This document shows, one piece after another, positions 1 to 9,698 of a DNA stretch of 64,000 bases. The stretch is from Colwellia psychrerythraea. GTDB taxonomy: Bacteria; Pseudomonadota; Gammaproteobacteria; Enterobacterales; Alteromonadaceae. Each line of letters starts with the position of its first letter. The first letter of the stretch is position 1. Both the position numbers and the translations under genes were made by a program. The DNA lies in the NCBI RefSeq assembly GCF_000764225.1, contig NZ_JQED01000007.1, positions 124,001 through 188,000 on the forward strand, written 5' to 3'. The notes below the pieces were generated by a model. That model did no database searches. It had not been told where the DNA came from and saw nothing but the letters and a program-made list of their open reading frames with translations.

Positions 1-201
1 GCGAGAAGTAGTCACGGTAAAATGGTGCCCTTTACCCATAACTCTGACGATGTAGTCGCGGTGAATACCGCGATAGAAAATACTTTATTTGCGGCTAATG
101 ACACAGGACAGCCTTGGCACGATGAAGGTTATTTATTATTGTTTTTATTGATACCGCTTCAAGCGTTGTGGTTTAGAAAAGGGTGGACGCTACAATGGTG
201 A
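1..201 (+). CDS. VWA-domain protein, C-terminal fragment (BatB-like, partial)
   Basis: Frame 1 is open from the first base to TGA at 199-201 and gives 66 residues; the 5' part lies outside the window. The tail ends with a hydrophobic segment (YLLLFLLIPLQALWF) followed by RKGW, the usual end of BatB-type von Willebrand A proteins, whose VWA domain faces the periplasm. The call rests mainly on context: a TPR gene and a BatD gene follow with overlapping ends, the standard Bat order. Bat proteins are linked to oxygen or envelope stress tolerance, and the mechanism is unsettled. The MIDAS residues cannot be seen here. Confidence 0.6.
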   Translation, partial: ARSSHGKMVPFTHNSDDVVAVNTAIENTLFAANDTGQPWHDEGYLLLFLLIPLQALWFRKGWTLQW

Positions 202-845
202 CAGCGACAATCAAAAACCTCGCTAACCTTAGGGTAAGCAATATTTGTAAACTGTATTTACATAATAAAAAATCAGTTATTACTCTTGTTATATTGGCTC
301 TCTCAACTTGGACTTATATAAACCCGCAAGGTTTTTTAAACTTATGGTTAACCCGTGACCAACAAGGCATGATGTTACTAGAGCAGGGTGAAACCAGTAA
401 AGCTGCGTTAACTTTTAATGATAAGCAATGGGTCGCTTACAGCTTTTATGTTGAGGGTGATTTTGAGCAAGCCGCCAACCTTTTTGTGCAATTTGAAGGG
501 GGGGATGCGATATTTTCACGGGCGAATGCATTGGCGCATCTTGGGCAATATTTTAAAGCGGCTGAGTTATATCAAGAGGTATTAACATTAGCGCCTAACA
601 ACACAGCGGCGAGTGAAAACTTATCCTTAATGACTCAAATAATTAAAAGTCTGAAAAAAAGACCAGGTAAAAAAGTTTTATCAAATGAAATTGCCCCTAA
701 CCTTAAAGTGAATAACACTGAGAAGAAAGTTATAGAGCAAGCCAAAGTGCAATCTAGCAAGTTATGGTTAGAGCAGGTGCAGCAAAACCCTGCTAAATTT
801 TTACGAAAGAAATTTCAGCAGGAACATCAAAATGAGACCAAATAA
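195..845 (+). CDS. TPR membrane protein of the Bat operon (BatC-like)
   Basis: 216 residues if translated from ATG 195, which overlaps the upstream stop (ATGGTGA); a GTG at 183 in the same frame would add four residues, and the overlap favours ATG. One membrane segment at about 27-42 is followed by an INPQGFLNLWLTRDQQG stretch, typical of the TPR half of Bat proteins, and by TPR-like helices at about 80-145 (GQYFKAAELYQEVLTLAPNN). The C-terminus is basic and glutamine-rich. In some relatives this region is fused to BatB; here it is a separate gene. It probably acts as a periplasm-facing scaffold for the Bat complex (inference from family). Confidence 0.7.
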   Translation: MVTATIKNLANLRVSNICKLYLHNKKSVITLVILALSTWTYINPQGFLNLWLTRDQQGMMLLEQGETSKAALTFNDKQWVAYSFYVEGDFEQAANLFVQFEGGDAIFSRANALAHLGQYFKAAELYQEVLTLAPNNTAASENLSLMTQIIKSLKKRPGKKVLSNEIAPNLKVNNTEKKVIEQAKVQSSKLWLEQVQQNPAKFLRKKFQQEHQNETK

Positions 846-2274
846 CCTGCTCGCTAAATTGATTAGCGCTATATTGCTTATTACTCACTTTGCCACCGCA
901 GCACAAGAAAATTCTTTGGCTAAATTACAGTCTCAAGGTAAATTTAAAATAGCGGTAAGTATTGCCAATACAGATAATTCAGGCAACACATCACTTAATT
1001 TAGTCCCTAACCAGCAAGTCAATTTAATTGTGGAGTTGTATAGCATTCACCCGTTTAATGATAATTACACTTTACCTTATTTTGATGTCGATAATGCTGT
1101 GGTGAATCCACCTGGCGATAAAGCGATATTAGAAATTAAGACAATTGATGAACAACAATGGTTTGTTCAACGCAAAGAAATCAGCATATATCCCTTAAAA
1201 GAAGGGCGCTTCTCGATACCATCGCTGACCGCAACTGCGTTCGTCAAACTTGATAATCAACAAGTGGTATCAGGAACTATTACTAGCAAAGCCATTAATT
1301 TTACTGTTTATTTGCCAGTAGAGCTTCAGGGGGTTAAAAACTTTGTTGCTAGTTCCAACGTAAGTTTTACGCTAAAACAGTCAGGTACAAAGAAAGATGC
1401 ACAAAACAATGAAGTGCAGAGCCAAAGCATCGGTAGTGCAATTACATATACCTACACCTTAAAAGCCGACAATATGCATGTCATTATGTTAGATAAACTA
1501 ACAATGCCTAAAATAGAGGGGATTCAGGTTTATCAAAAACCAGCGATAGAGAAAGATGTTTTTGATCGCTTTGAGAAGTTTAATACTGCAGAATTAACAC
1601 ATAGCTTTACCTTTATTTTTCAGCAAGAAGGTGAATTTATCATCCCAGGACAGCGTATTACTTGGTGGGACTTAGCTAATAATAAGTTAAAAGAAATCAA
1701 TATTAACGCACAGAAGTTTACCGTGGGTAAAGCTGCATCGGGCAGTGGCGATAACACTGCTGTTCAAGGGGAGACCTTTGTCGATTCAATTAAATCGTTG
1801 TGGACTAATTTGTTGAAAGGTAAGTTGGCAGATAATAACACCATCATTTACAGCATTATTTTACTGGTGGTCATTATTTTCTGTGTCGCTGTAATTAGAA
1901 CCATAGTATTGCACCGTAATGTCTTGCTTGACTCATTTCATGAAGTAAACAAAACGAGACAAAAACAATTAGTCAGAGACTTTAGCCACCGCGTGTCGGA
2001 TAAAAACTATAAAGAAGCGCTGAACTGCCTGTATAAGCTTGCAAAGTTGTTGTCGGGATCAACTACGTCATTGTCAGCATTAATAAATACTGATGATGTC
2101 CACAATCAAGTGCGTTTACAAAACTTACAAACGTTAGCTTTTAAATCTGAACTTACACCAACCGTTTCTATTACTGCACACGATGCAGAAATGTTATTAG
2201 CCTCATTATTGAAAAAACAAGCGCGTTGCAAAAAACGTCAAGGTTTTAAGTTTTCTTCAACGCTTAACCCTTAA
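832..2274 (+). CDS. BatD-like protein (oxygen tolerance family)
   Basis: 480 residues, overlapping the TPR gene by 14 bases, so translation is probably coupled. An N-terminal signal peptide (about 1-24) is followed by a large periplasmic region of beta-rich repeats (about 25-330), one membrane helix near 337-360 (SIILLVVIIFCVAVIRTIV) and a cytoplasmic tail. This layout and the Bat context identify BatD, which is thought to work with the VWA proteins in envelope integrity or oxidative stress. It is the last gene of the operon; a stem-loop follows about 60 bases downstream. Confidence 0.75.
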   Translation: MRPNNLLAKLISAILLITHFATAAQENSLAKLQSQGKFKIAVSIANTDNSGNTSLNLVPNQQVNLIVELYSIHPFNDNYTLPYFDVDNAVVNPPGDKAILEIKTIDEQQWFVQRKEISIYPLKEGRFSIPSLTATAFVKLDNQQVVSGTITSKAINFTVYLPVELQGVKNFVASSNVSFTLKQSGTKKDAQNNEVQSQSIGSAITYTYTLKADNMHVIMLDKLTMPKIEGIQVYQKPAIEKDVFDRFEKFNTAELTHSFTFIFQQEGEFIIPGQRITWWDLANNKLKEININAQKFTVGKAASGSGDNTAVQGETFVDSIKSLWTNLLKGKLADNNTIIYSIILLVVIIFCVAVIRTIVLHRNVLLDSFHEVNKTRQKQLVRDFSHRVSDKNYKEALNCLYKLAKLLSGSTTSLSALINTDDVHNQVRLQNLQTLAFKSELTPTVSITAHDAEMLLASLLKKQARCKKRQGFKFSSTLNP

Positions 2275-2329
2275 AAAGGGACAAACACTCCACCTGTTGC
2301 ATAAGCCGATACCACAACTATATAGGCTT

Positions 2330-2350
2330 AAAAAAGGCCTCTCGGCCTTT
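2330..2350. terminator. Bidirectional terminator hairpin
   Basis: AAAGGCC (2333-2339), loop TCTC, GGCCTTT (2344-2350). On the minus strand the stem runs into TTTTTT, a proper intrinsic terminator for the DUF1254 gene; on the plus strand only TTT follows, so it is weaker for the Bat operon. The two flanking genes converge on it. Confidence 0.75.
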
Positions 2351-2411
2351 ATAAAGTCTTACCTGCTAACGCTACTGAGGGTAATGCGGCAAGTTATTTG
2401 TCAGGTATTGA

Positions 2412-3476
2412 TTAATCTACCGCTTTAATAAGTGGAATTAAGCGGTAACCATCAATACGTACTCTATCTGATGGGATGTAATGTCTCATAGCTAAGTTAA
2501 ATACCCCTGAGTCGTTCTTAGTTGGGATATTGTTAATAGCACCTTTACCACAACCAAAACTTACCGTATAGGTGCCATCTTTATTTGGTATAGCGGTATT
2601 TGAGCTGGCGTTTGCTAGCTTTCCAAACATAAAGCCTTGTTTGTTATAAACTGTTACCGACCAAAATGCTTTGTTTTTAGGATCTTCGAAAGTCATTTGA
2701 TGACATGTATCTGCCGGGTAGTTACCTGATACTTCGTAAATATTATCAATCAGTTGTGCGCCACCCCAGCCAATTGCTGCTCCAACGGCATATTTTTCTT
2801 TAACAAATAATTCCTTAGAGGAGTCTGTTGGTGCTGTGAACATACCGAATGTCGCTTCTGGACCACCAGTTTTTAATAACATTGGCATTTTTGCTTTTAA
2901 ACTTTTTTCAACATTATGGAAAGAAGTTTTATCTACATGCTCAGTAGTAAATGGTTTATTAGATTTAGCAGTTATCTTCATTTGATCTTGATACATTTTC
3001 TTTTCTTCTTTTGAAAAAGTTGCATCAAGGCGAATAACTAAATAAAGGTGGTCACCTGTATGAGTCGTTAGATTGAATGTCCCCCCACCATAAACCATTG
3101 GCTGAATTCGATGATCTTCGGTAATTCCTTCAACCGACATGTATTTACCTTTTGGAATGTCTGGCATGGTAATGTAAGCTCCTTGAGATACATCAACTAC
3201 GGCCATTGAGTAGTATGTGTCACGATTCATGCGTACCACAGGTTGTTTATCTGTCGGTGTTAACTCGCGCTTATGCAGAATATTATTTACACCAACAAGA
3301 TCTTGGTTTTTGACCATTTGTCTTGCAGTCTCAAGTGTTGGGTAGTTGTCTTGAGTAACTGTTGTCCCTTTGTCTGAAAAGAAGTCTTTTAAACTGCTAG
3401 TCATATTGCCGTCTGCAATAGCAGAAAGAGATAATAGACTTATGCTAATTGCGCTTGCTAAAACTAACTTTTTCAT
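2412..3476 (-). CDS. Exported DUF1254/DUF1214 protein
   Basis: 354 residues from the ATG at 3476-3474. An in-frame ATG 27 bases upstream (3503) exists, but the AAGGA Shine-Dalgarno sequence at about 3483-3488 sits seven bases before the inner ATG, and only that start gives a clean signal peptide (MKKLVLASAISISLLSLSAIA). The mature part has the DUF1254 then DUF1214 arrangement: a motif-poor N-terminal half with RMNRDTYYSMAVVD, then a C-terminal part with FWSVTVYNKQGFM and RHYIPSDRVRIDGYR. The biochemical role of this family is unknown. It is transcribed alone and convergent with the Bat operon. Confidence 0.7.
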   Translation of the reverse strand: MKKLVLASAISISLLSLSAIADGNMTSSLKDFFSDKGTTVTQDNYPTLETARQMVKNQDLVGVNNILHKRELTPTDKQPVVRMNRDTYYSMAVVDVSQGAYITMPDIPKGKYMSVEGITEDHRIQPMVYGGGTFNLTTHTGDHLYLVIRLDATFSKEEKKMYQDQMKITAKSNKPFTTEHVDKTSFHNVEKSLKAKMPMLLKTGGPEATFGMFTAPTDSSKELFVKEKYAVGAAIGWGGAQLIDNIYEVSGNYPADTCHQMTFEDPKNKAFWSVTVYNKQGFMFGKLANASSNTAIPNKDGTYTVSFGCGKGAINNIPTKNDSGVFNLAMRHYIPSDRVRIDGYRLIPLIKAVD

Positions 3477-4254
3477 AATTATATCCTTTATTGTTGTATA
3501 CAATAGTTAAAAAAACAGAGCTGAATGTTTAATACTTGTGCAATAATTAATTAGTGTAATGGAAATGCTAATTAAAACAAATGAATAAACCTCATTAGTG
3601 TTATGTGTCTTACGCATATTGCTGAGATAACGCTACGCTCATTTATATTATCCTCATTACTAACTAGAGTAGCTGAGTGTTAAAATGTATCGCTAGGGTG
3701 TGATATCCTTGTCCAAAACATGTCGCCCATTTAAGTTGCTTTCCTAGATGAAATATAATGTGTAGAGTTGTTAGGCTACTAATAAAAGCGCAATGAGATG
3801 TGTGGACACTTTTAAATACTCGCTGATCGACGTTGCTATGGTCATTATTTAGCTGACTATTTTCAGTATTAGTGAAATTAGATAGACTGCAACGATTGAT
3901 AGAAATACAAACCGGAATTGGTCAGGAATATTTTATTCTTATTGATGAAGAGAATAAGGCTGGTATTGTTGAAGGTCTAAGTAGATAAGTCAGAAGTTGA
4001 AGCCTATTTATTAGATGATTATGATGCCAAGCTCGCCGTTCAATTAGAGGGGCAGATTAATTATGCAGACAAGCATGATTTGAGGGATGCTCGCGTTGAC
4101 GACCAATAGGTGTAATAATTGAGATACTCCCAAGCCCAGTTGATCTATACAGAATGGATTCACTTGATTAATTTATTGATGTCGTGATGGTATAGTTAGT
4201 AACGCACGTACAGACAGTAAATTTAGGTATATAAGAAATTGATAAGGCTACTTT
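3477..4254. other. Long intergenic region with a decayed gene
   Basis: Between the divergent DUF1254 and MaoC genes. It is AT-rich and contains the frameshifted small reading frame described separately (3872-4109). The remainder shows no repeat, RNA gene or further reading frame that I can support. Confidence 0.5.
3872..4109 (+). pseudogene. Frameshifted remnant of a small protein gene
   Basis: Two adjacent open segments in different frames read like one small acidic protein. The first, from GTG 3872, reads VKLDRLQRLIEIQTGIGQEY and continues with FILIDEENKAGIVEGLSR before a TAA. Starting in the same few bases, the next frame continues KSEVEAYLLDDYDAKLAVQ to TAG 4107-4109. Both halves have normal protein composition and the switch falls exactly where the first frame stops, so a single-base frameshift is the simplest reading. 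I do not recognise the family. It could also be chance coding-like sequence. Confidence 0.4.
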
Positions 4255-4941
4255 ATGAAAGTTATAGAGTTCATTAGAAAAAAAAGAAGAAATTTACAGC
4301 ACCAAAATGATCAATTTATCGCAAAATTAGAACCTAAGTTTAAAAATTTATCCGATTTATTTAATAATAAAATCACAATGCCTTTTAGGAATACGTTAAA
4401 TAACCCTTGGTTCTCTCAATTTAATCCCGTTGATACGGAAGAAAATAAAACCGACGAGGTATTGATACAAGTTCCTGAGGCAGAACAGACCTACAATAGC
4501 CTTCTTGAAAAAATTGATACCGTAACTTTCTTAGGTGATTGGCACTGTGTAGAACAAGAGTGTATTGATCAATTTGCAGAAGTGACAGGGGACAATCAGT
4601 GGATACATACCGATCCCGCCCGTGCCGCAAAAGAGTCGCCTTTTAAAGCGACAATAGCGCATGGATTTTTAACCTTGTCATTAATTCCGAAATTAACCAA
4701 TTCCGTTGATTTAGAGAATAACCCGTACCCAGAAGCCAAGATGGTTATCAATTTTGGCTTAAATCAAGTTCGCTTCCCGTATCCGGTAAAAGCGGGTACT
4801 CGGGTTAGAGCCAGCATTAAGTTAGTCAACTTGGTGCCTATGAAGCGTAGTATTGAAGTGGTAAATGAAGTCAGTATTGAGGTTGAAAACAGTAAGCGGC
4901 TAGCTTGTGTGGCTGAAACTGTCTTACGTTTATATTTTTAG
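4255..4941 (+). CDS. MaoC-family (R)-hydratase-like protein
   Basis: 228 residues, with AAGG upstream of ATG 4255. The C-terminal two-thirds (about 90-225) is a hot-dog fold MaoC dehydratase domain: EVTGDNQWIHTDPARA carries the D113-x4-H118 dyad expected of enoyl-CoA hydratase 2 enzymes, followed by ATIAHGFLTLSLIPKL. These enzymes hydrate trans-2-enoyl-CoA to (R)-3-hydroxyacyl-CoA. The first 80 residues are an extra charged extension (EFIRKKRRNLQHQ) not seen in the shortest family members. No PHA or fatty-acid gene is adjacent, so its pathway is not shown by context. Confidence 0.8.
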   Translation: MKVIEFIRKKRRNLQHQNDQFIAKLEPKFKNLSDLFNNKITMPFRNTLNNPWFSQFNPVDTEENKTDEVLIQVPEAEQTYNSLLEKIDTVTFLGDWHCVEQECIDQFAEVTGDNQWIHTDPARAAKESPFKATIAHGFLTLSLIPKLTNSVDLENNPYPEAKMVINFGLNQVRFPYPVKAGTRVRASIKLVNLVPMKRSIEVVNEVSIEVENSKRLACVAETVLRLYF

Positions 4942-4987
4942 TACTTATTTGCTGAATTAATCAATTAACGTAACAGATATTTTTCGT

Positions 4988-5019
4988 ATTTATAGATAGT
5001 GATATTGCTATCTATAAAT
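4988..5019 (+). terminator. AT-rich stem-loop after the MaoC gene
   Basis: Perfect 12-bp inverted repeat ATTTATAGATAG / CTATCTATAAAT with an 8-base loop, 46 bases after the stop. It lacks a T-run, so it may be a weak terminator or an mRNA 3'-end stabiliser. Confidence 0.4.
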
Positions 5020-5367
5020 AATGTCTAGTAAATACTATTTGCAAAACTGTTTGAATAATATTACCAAACAACGTAGATCCAAGAATATTTCATACCCTGA
5101 ACATTAAGCAAAGATAAGCACAACTGCTCAAATACTTGCGCTCGGTACTCCTTTTCTTTTTTAGTCAATTTCAGTTACACCTTTCCAAAGTAACTTAACC
5201 TTGCTCCATCACAATAATAGAACTCGTTGCTATTCTTTATTAGTTTTATACAAGATTAGAATGGTGAAGTGTTTTGTAACTTTATGCTTACTTGCTTTTT
5301 ATTAAATAACTCATGTCATTGACCTTTCGTTGGTAGAAGGTGAAGTTTGCTTATGACCAATAATGGC

Positions 5368-5373
5368 TATAAT
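5368..5373 (+). promoter_or_regulatory. Possible -10 element for the GCS2-aspartoacylase pair
   Basis: Exact TATAAT 46 bases before ATG 5419. The -35 region (around 5346-5352, TTTGCTT) is a poor match, so this is only a candidate. Confidence 0.3.
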
Positions 5374-5418
5374 TAATGTGTCGTTAACTAATATAAAAAT
5401 AGCAAAGCGAGAAGCTAT

Positions 5419-6891
5419 ATGGGACGTGATATTTCAGAGAAAGAATACAGTGCAGATGATTATGTTAAATTTAACCAAAAGATCCATGATCAACTCGATA
5501 CCTTAAAACAAGTAATAGAGCACCCAAATTTTGGTCTTGGTGACACATTTATTGGCGCTGAATTAGAGATTTATTTGATAGATAACCAACATCAAATTAG
5601 TCCAATAAACCTTGAGCTTTTGGATAAACTTAATGATGAGCAATTTCAGTCAGAATTAAATAAATATAATATTGAGCTGAACCTGTTACCCGTAAAAGCT
5701 GCTGGCAAACCCTTTAGTCAGTTAACCCAGGAAATTTTAACTAAATTTGTTCATCTCAATAACGTAGCAAAATCTTTCAGTGCTAGACCAGTCGCTATTG
5801 GCATATTACCAACCCTTAAAGAACAACATTTGTCTAAGCAGTATATGACCGATTTAGGTCGATATAAACTCCTCTCTAGGGAGTTGAGTAAACTACGTGG
5901 ACAGCCTTTTCATATAAAAATTGATGGTGATGAACCCATAGATTTTTGTAGCTCAGAAGTTTGTGTTGAGGGGGCAAATACCTCTTTTCAAGTACATTTA
6001 ATGACAAACAAAGATAACTTTTCCGATACCTTTAATGCAGCGCAATTGAGCCTGCCGATGTCATTAGCTATTGCTGCTAATTCGGGGGTGTTTTTAGGAA
6101 ATTGCGCCTGGGATGAAACCCGCGTGGCTTTATTCAAGCAATCTATTGATAATCGAATTCCTGATGATAATAACTGGCGGGAGCCGGCTAGGGTAACTTT
6201 TGGTCATGGCTGGGTAAGAAAAGGTGCTTGGGAGTTATTTTCAGAAACGGTAAATTTATATCAATCCATTATGCCCGAATGCTTCAAAGAAAAAATGGAC
6301 TTAAATCCCCCTGAACTGGCTGAGCTTAACTTTCATATGGGTACAACTTGGCCTTGGAATCGGCCGATATATTCAGCAATAGGGAATGGTCACTTGCGAA
6401 TAGAATTTAGAGCCTTACCAGCAGGTCCTACCGCTTTAGATATGACAGCGAATGCAGCTTTTACTATTGGTATGGCCGCAGGCTTAGCCCCAAAAATAGA
6501 ACAATACTTATCTCGAATCCCTTTTCAGTTTGCCAAGTATAACTTTTATCGCGCAGCAAAAAATGGCATAGATGCAACTATTTTATGGCCACAAAATTAT
6601 CAAAATAAACCTGTTGAAGTGCCGATAAAAAAAGTTATTGATGACATGTTATTAGTAGCAAACGATGGCTTAAGTTCATTAGGTGTTGAACGAGGAGAGC
6701 GCGATAAATACCTACAAATAATACAGCGACGTTTATCTACTGGCGTTACTGGAGGCAGTTGGGCTAAAAATACGTTAAGGCATTTACGCAAATCTTTAAG
6801 TAATGATCAGGCATGTGCAGCAATGTTAGAAATTTACTATCAAAACCAATTAGCGGGTCATCCCATCAGTGAATGGGGTAGGTGTTGGTAA
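5419..6891 (+). CDS. GCS2-family glutamate-cysteine ligase-like enzyme
   Basis: 490 residues. The N-terminal half contains GAELEIYLID, the ATP/glutamate-binding start of the GCS2 carboxylate-amine ligase family, followed by VEGANTSFQVHL and an HLRIEFRALPAGPTALDMT stretch near 330-350 that fits the conserved metal/substrate core. The fold joins glutamate, or another carboxylate, to an amine via an acyl phosphate. Whether it makes gamma-glutamylcysteine is not shown. Its stop codon overlaps the start of the aspartoacylase-like gene (TAATG), so the two are co-translated and probably act on one metabolite. Overall length and motifs look intact. Confidence 0.7.
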   Translation: MGRDISEKEYSADDYVKFNQKIHDQLDTLKQVIEHPNFGLGDTFIGAELEIYLIDNQHQISPINLELLDKLNDEQFQSELNKYNIELNLLPVKAAGKPFSQLTQEILTKFVHLNNVAKSFSARPVAIGILPTLKEQHLSKQYMTDLGRYKLLSRELSKLRGQPFHIKIDGDEPIDFCSSEVCVEGANTSFQVHLMTNKDNFSDTFNAAQLSLPMSLAIAANSGVFLGNCAWDETRVALFKQSIDNRIPDDNNWREPARVTFGHGWVRKGAWELFSETVNLYQSIMPECFKEKMDLNPPELAELNFHMGTTWPWNRPIYSAIGNGHLRIEFRALPAGPTALDMTANAAFTIGMAAGLAPKIEQYLSRIPFQFAKYNFYRAAKNGIDATILWPQNYQNKPVEVPIKKVIDDMLLVANDGLSSLGVERGERDKYLQIIQRRLSTGVTGGSWAKNTLRHLRKSLSNDQACAAMLEIYYQNQLAGHPISEWGRCW

Positions 6892-7925
6892 TGCCTTCTT
6901 TCATCAAAGAGGTAACCTATTATCAAGATGCCTTTACCTTAAATGTTGCCCCAAACCCAATAGAGTTTTTACGAATACTTAAGGGGTTATCCGTTTTTGA
7001 TGTTCAAGGCAAAGATACTAGCCGAACCCGAGTCATTACGACGTTGATTCATGGTAATGAACCTTCTGGCTTTATCGCCTTACACCACTGGTTATTAGAA
7101 AAAGTAATACCTGAGGTAAACATTCGGTTTATTTTATGTAATCCAGAATCGGCTGCCTTACCACCCGAATTTTCTCATCGTTATTTGGTGATAGCACAAG
7201 ATCTAAATAGGTTTTTTACCCTTGATAATACTCCCTGCTCTAAAAAAGATGAGGCAATTAGCCTTAGAGCTGCACAAATCATAAAAGCGGTGACTGACGT
7301 TAAACCTGAGGCAATAGTAGACTTGCATAATACCTCGGGCATCAGCCCTGCCTTTGGCGTATCAACCTATGCGAGTGATAAAGTTCTTGATTTAATCTCA
7401 CTCTTCTCCAATAAAGTCATTTTAACCGGATTGCATGTAGGCGCTATTATGGAACAAAATTTTTCAGCACCTATAGTCACTATTGAATGTGGTGGAGCTG
7501 GTCAAATAAAGTCGCACCAACTGGCTATTACGGGTTTAGAAAAATTCACTAATAAGGAAAGTATCTTTGATCATCATGCAGATAGAGTAGATATCCACCG
7601 TCATCCGTGTCGTATTGAATTGCAAAAAAACTTTGTACTTGCTTTTGCTGAAGAGCCATTAATGACAGCAGATATCACCTTACTCAGCGATATAGAACAA
7701 TTCAATAATCAAATAACGCCAGCGGGTCAACTCATTGGCTGGTATGAAAAAGATAACCAATTGCCTTTAATTGTTAAAGATGAACAAGGTAATAACCAAC
7801 TATCTGCCATGTTCTATTTAAAAGCTGGCGGGATATACACCAAACAACGATTACAAATCTTTATGGCAACAAAACAAGTAGATATTGCTACAAATGACTG
7901 CTTATTTTATGCCACTTTAGAGTAG
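6891..7925 (+). CDS. Succinylglutamate desuccinylase/aspartoacylase-family zinc deacylase
   Basis: 344 residues from ATG 6891, which shares its A with the preceding TAA; a GTG at 6882 is in frame but less likely. The zinc-site motifs of the AstE/AspA M14-like family are complete: HGNE at 54-57, DLNRFF at 104-109 and DLHNTSG with H146. IECGGAGQ later in the chain fits the substrate loop. The family hydrolyses N-acyl amino acids. There are no ast arginine-succinyltransferase genes nearby, so an aspartoacylase-like role on a product linked to the upstream ligase is more likely than arginine catabolism (inference). Confidence 0.8.
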   Translation: MPSFIKEVTYYQDAFTLNVAPNPIEFLRILKGLSVFDVQGKDTSRTRVITTLIHGNEPSGFIALHHWLLEKVIPEVNIRFILCNPESAALPPEFSHRYLVIAQDLNRFFTLDNTPCSKKDEAISLRAAQIIKAVTDVKPEAIVDLHNTSGISPAFGVSTYASDKVLDLISLFSNKVILTGLHVGAIMEQNFSAPIVTIECGGAGQIKSHQLAITGLEKFTNKESIFDHHADRVDIHRHPCRIELQKNFVLAFAEEPLMTADITLLSDIEQFNNQITPAGQLIGWYEKDNQLPLIVKDEQGNNQLSAMFYLKAGGIYTKQRLQIFMATKQVDIATNDCLFYATLE

Positions 7926-7994
7926 TAAATATTGAAGTTATTACTTAATCACTCCCTTATTTCAACCACATCTAGCTGAATTGATTACGAACTC

Positions 7995-9698
7995 CTAAAA
8001 GCTAATACGTTTATATTGACGATAGCTTGGTTGCCAAAAATTGTTTTGAATTTGACTTAGCAATACTTCGTCGCTTACCTCTAATGCAAATTTTTGTTTA
8101 AAAGCGACTTTTGCGACAGAGAAAGCAATTTTTTTACTTAATTCTCTGATTGAACTCAACGGAGGAAGTAACTGTCCTACGCCAGTATTTGCTAATGGTG
8201 ACTCCTGTGCCAATATCTCACTTGCTGCCATCAACATTTCATCACTGATACGACTTATATTGGCCGCAACAACAGCAAGTCCAAGCCCTGGAAAAATATA
8301 GCTATTGTTACACTGTGCAATGTCATAGCTTTTTCCTTGATATTCAACCGGAGAAAAAGGGCTGCCAGTAGCCACAATGGCCTGTCCCTGAGTCCAAGTT
8401 ATTATTTGCTCAGGTAATGCTTCGATCTGTTTGATGGGGTTGCTCAGTGGCAATATAATAGGTAACTCACAAGTATTTTTCATCGCTTTAATGATTAGTT
8501 CATTGAATAGACCTGCCTGCCCAGATACCCCGATAAGGATTGATGGTTTTAGTTGTTGAATAACTTCAAGCAAACAGGGATATTTACCAGTAGCAGGCCA
8601 AGAGTTTAGCAGGCATTCGGGTTGTGCAAGTTTTTGTTGAAAATCTCTCAGCTTTGGCATGCTATCCATTAGTAGCCCAAGTTTATCGACCATAAAAACT
8701 TGACCACGAGCTTGTTTCTCAGAAATCCCTTCGTTTACCATACAGGCTATAATTTGCTCTGCAATTCCACAGCCGGCAGAGCCAGCACCGACAAATACAA
8801 CTTTTTGTTCTGACAGCTTCTCCTTTTTACTCCTGCAGGCAGCTAGTAATGTGCCTGCCGTTACACAAGCAGTGCCTTGAATGTCATCATTAAAGCAACA
8901 AAGCTCATTACGATAACGTGTTAATAATGGCGTGGCATTATTTTGAGCAAAATCTTCAAATTGTAATAACGCTTGTGGCCAACGACGTTTAACGGCTTGA
9001 ACGAAAAGCTCTATAAATTCATCATATTGCTTTTGTTCAATACGCTTATGACGAGCGCCCATATACATAGGATCATTGAGTAGTTTTTCGTTGTTGGTAC
9101 CAACATCGAGCATTATAGGAAGCGTATAAGCCGGACTGATACCACCGCATGAAGTATATAAAGATAATTTACCAATGGGGATACCCATGCCACCAATACC
9201 TTGATCACCTAATCCTAAAATACGTTCGCCATCAGTGACTACAATGACTTTAACTTTATTCTTCGTTGCATTTCTTAATATGTCATCAATATTATTTCGT
9301 TGCTCATAACAAATAAATAGACCTCTAGAGCTACGGTAGATGTCAGAGAATTTCTCACACGCATCTCCAACCGTTGGCGTGTAAATAATGGGCATCATTT
9401 CGGTTAAGTAACTTTGCACAAGTTTAAAAAATAATGTTTCATTATTGTCATGAATAGCACGTAGATAAATGTGTTTATTAAGGTCGTCGTTAAAGCTTGC
9501 ATATTGTTGATAGGCCCTAGCGACTTGTTCATCAATTGATTCATATCTAGGTGGTACTAAGCCAGTTAAATTAAACTGTTCTCGTTCAGATAAACTAAAT
9601 GCACTGCCTTTATTCAATAATGGTGTTTCTAGCAAACTTGGACCTGAATAAGGAATATAAAGGGGTGAGGTATTATTGTGCTTAGATTTATTATTCAT
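7995..9698 (-). CDS. maeA: NAD-dependent malic enzyme
   Basis: 567 residues, the usual length of the large bacterial NAD-malic enzyme that converts L-malate to pyruvate and CO2. Visible family motifs are [35 protein letters not shown], the metal-ligand region [10 protein letters not shown] and [11 protein letters not shown], and the dinucleotide-binding [13 protein letters not shown]. It is transcribed towards the deacylase gene with no terminator seen between them. It lies about 500 bases downstream of, and on the same strand as, a TRAP dicarboxylate transporter operon, which suggests it consumes imported C4 acids, although the terminator hairpin at 10165-10197 implies separate transcription. 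Confidence 0.93.
   Translation of the reverse strand: MNNKSKHNNTSPLYIPYSGPSLLETPLLNKGSAFSLSEREQFNLTGLVPPRYESIDEQVARAYQQYASFNDDLNKHIYLRAIHDNNETLFFKLVQSYLTEMMPIIYTPTVGDACEKFSDIYRSSRGLFICYEQRNNIDDILRNATKNKVKVIVVTDGERILGLGDQGIGGMGIPIGKLSLYTSCGGISPAYTLPIMLDVGTNNEKLLNDPMYMGARHKRIEQKQYDEFIELFVQAVKRRWPQALLQFEDFAQNNATPLLTRYRNELCCFNDDIQGTACVTAGTLLAACRSKKEKLSEQKVVFVGAGSAGCGIAEQIIACMVNEGISEKQARGQVFMVDKLGLLMDSMPKLRDFQQKLAQPECLLNSWPATGKYPCLLEVIQQLKPSILIGVSGQAGLFNELIIKAMKNTCELPIILPLSNPIKQIEALPEQIITWTQGQAIVATGSPFSPVEYQGKSYDIAQCNNSYIFPGLGLAVVAANISRISDEMLMAASEILAQESPLANTGVGQLLPPLSSIRELSKKIAFSVAKVAFKQKFALEVSDEVLLSQIQNNFWQPSYRQYKRISF

Larger units (their letters stand above)
4942..5418. other. Intergenic region between MaoC and GCS2 genes
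   Basis: 477 bases holding one AT-rich hairpin (4988-5019) and a possible -10 element (5368-5373). Nothing else is recognisable. Confidence 0.5.
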
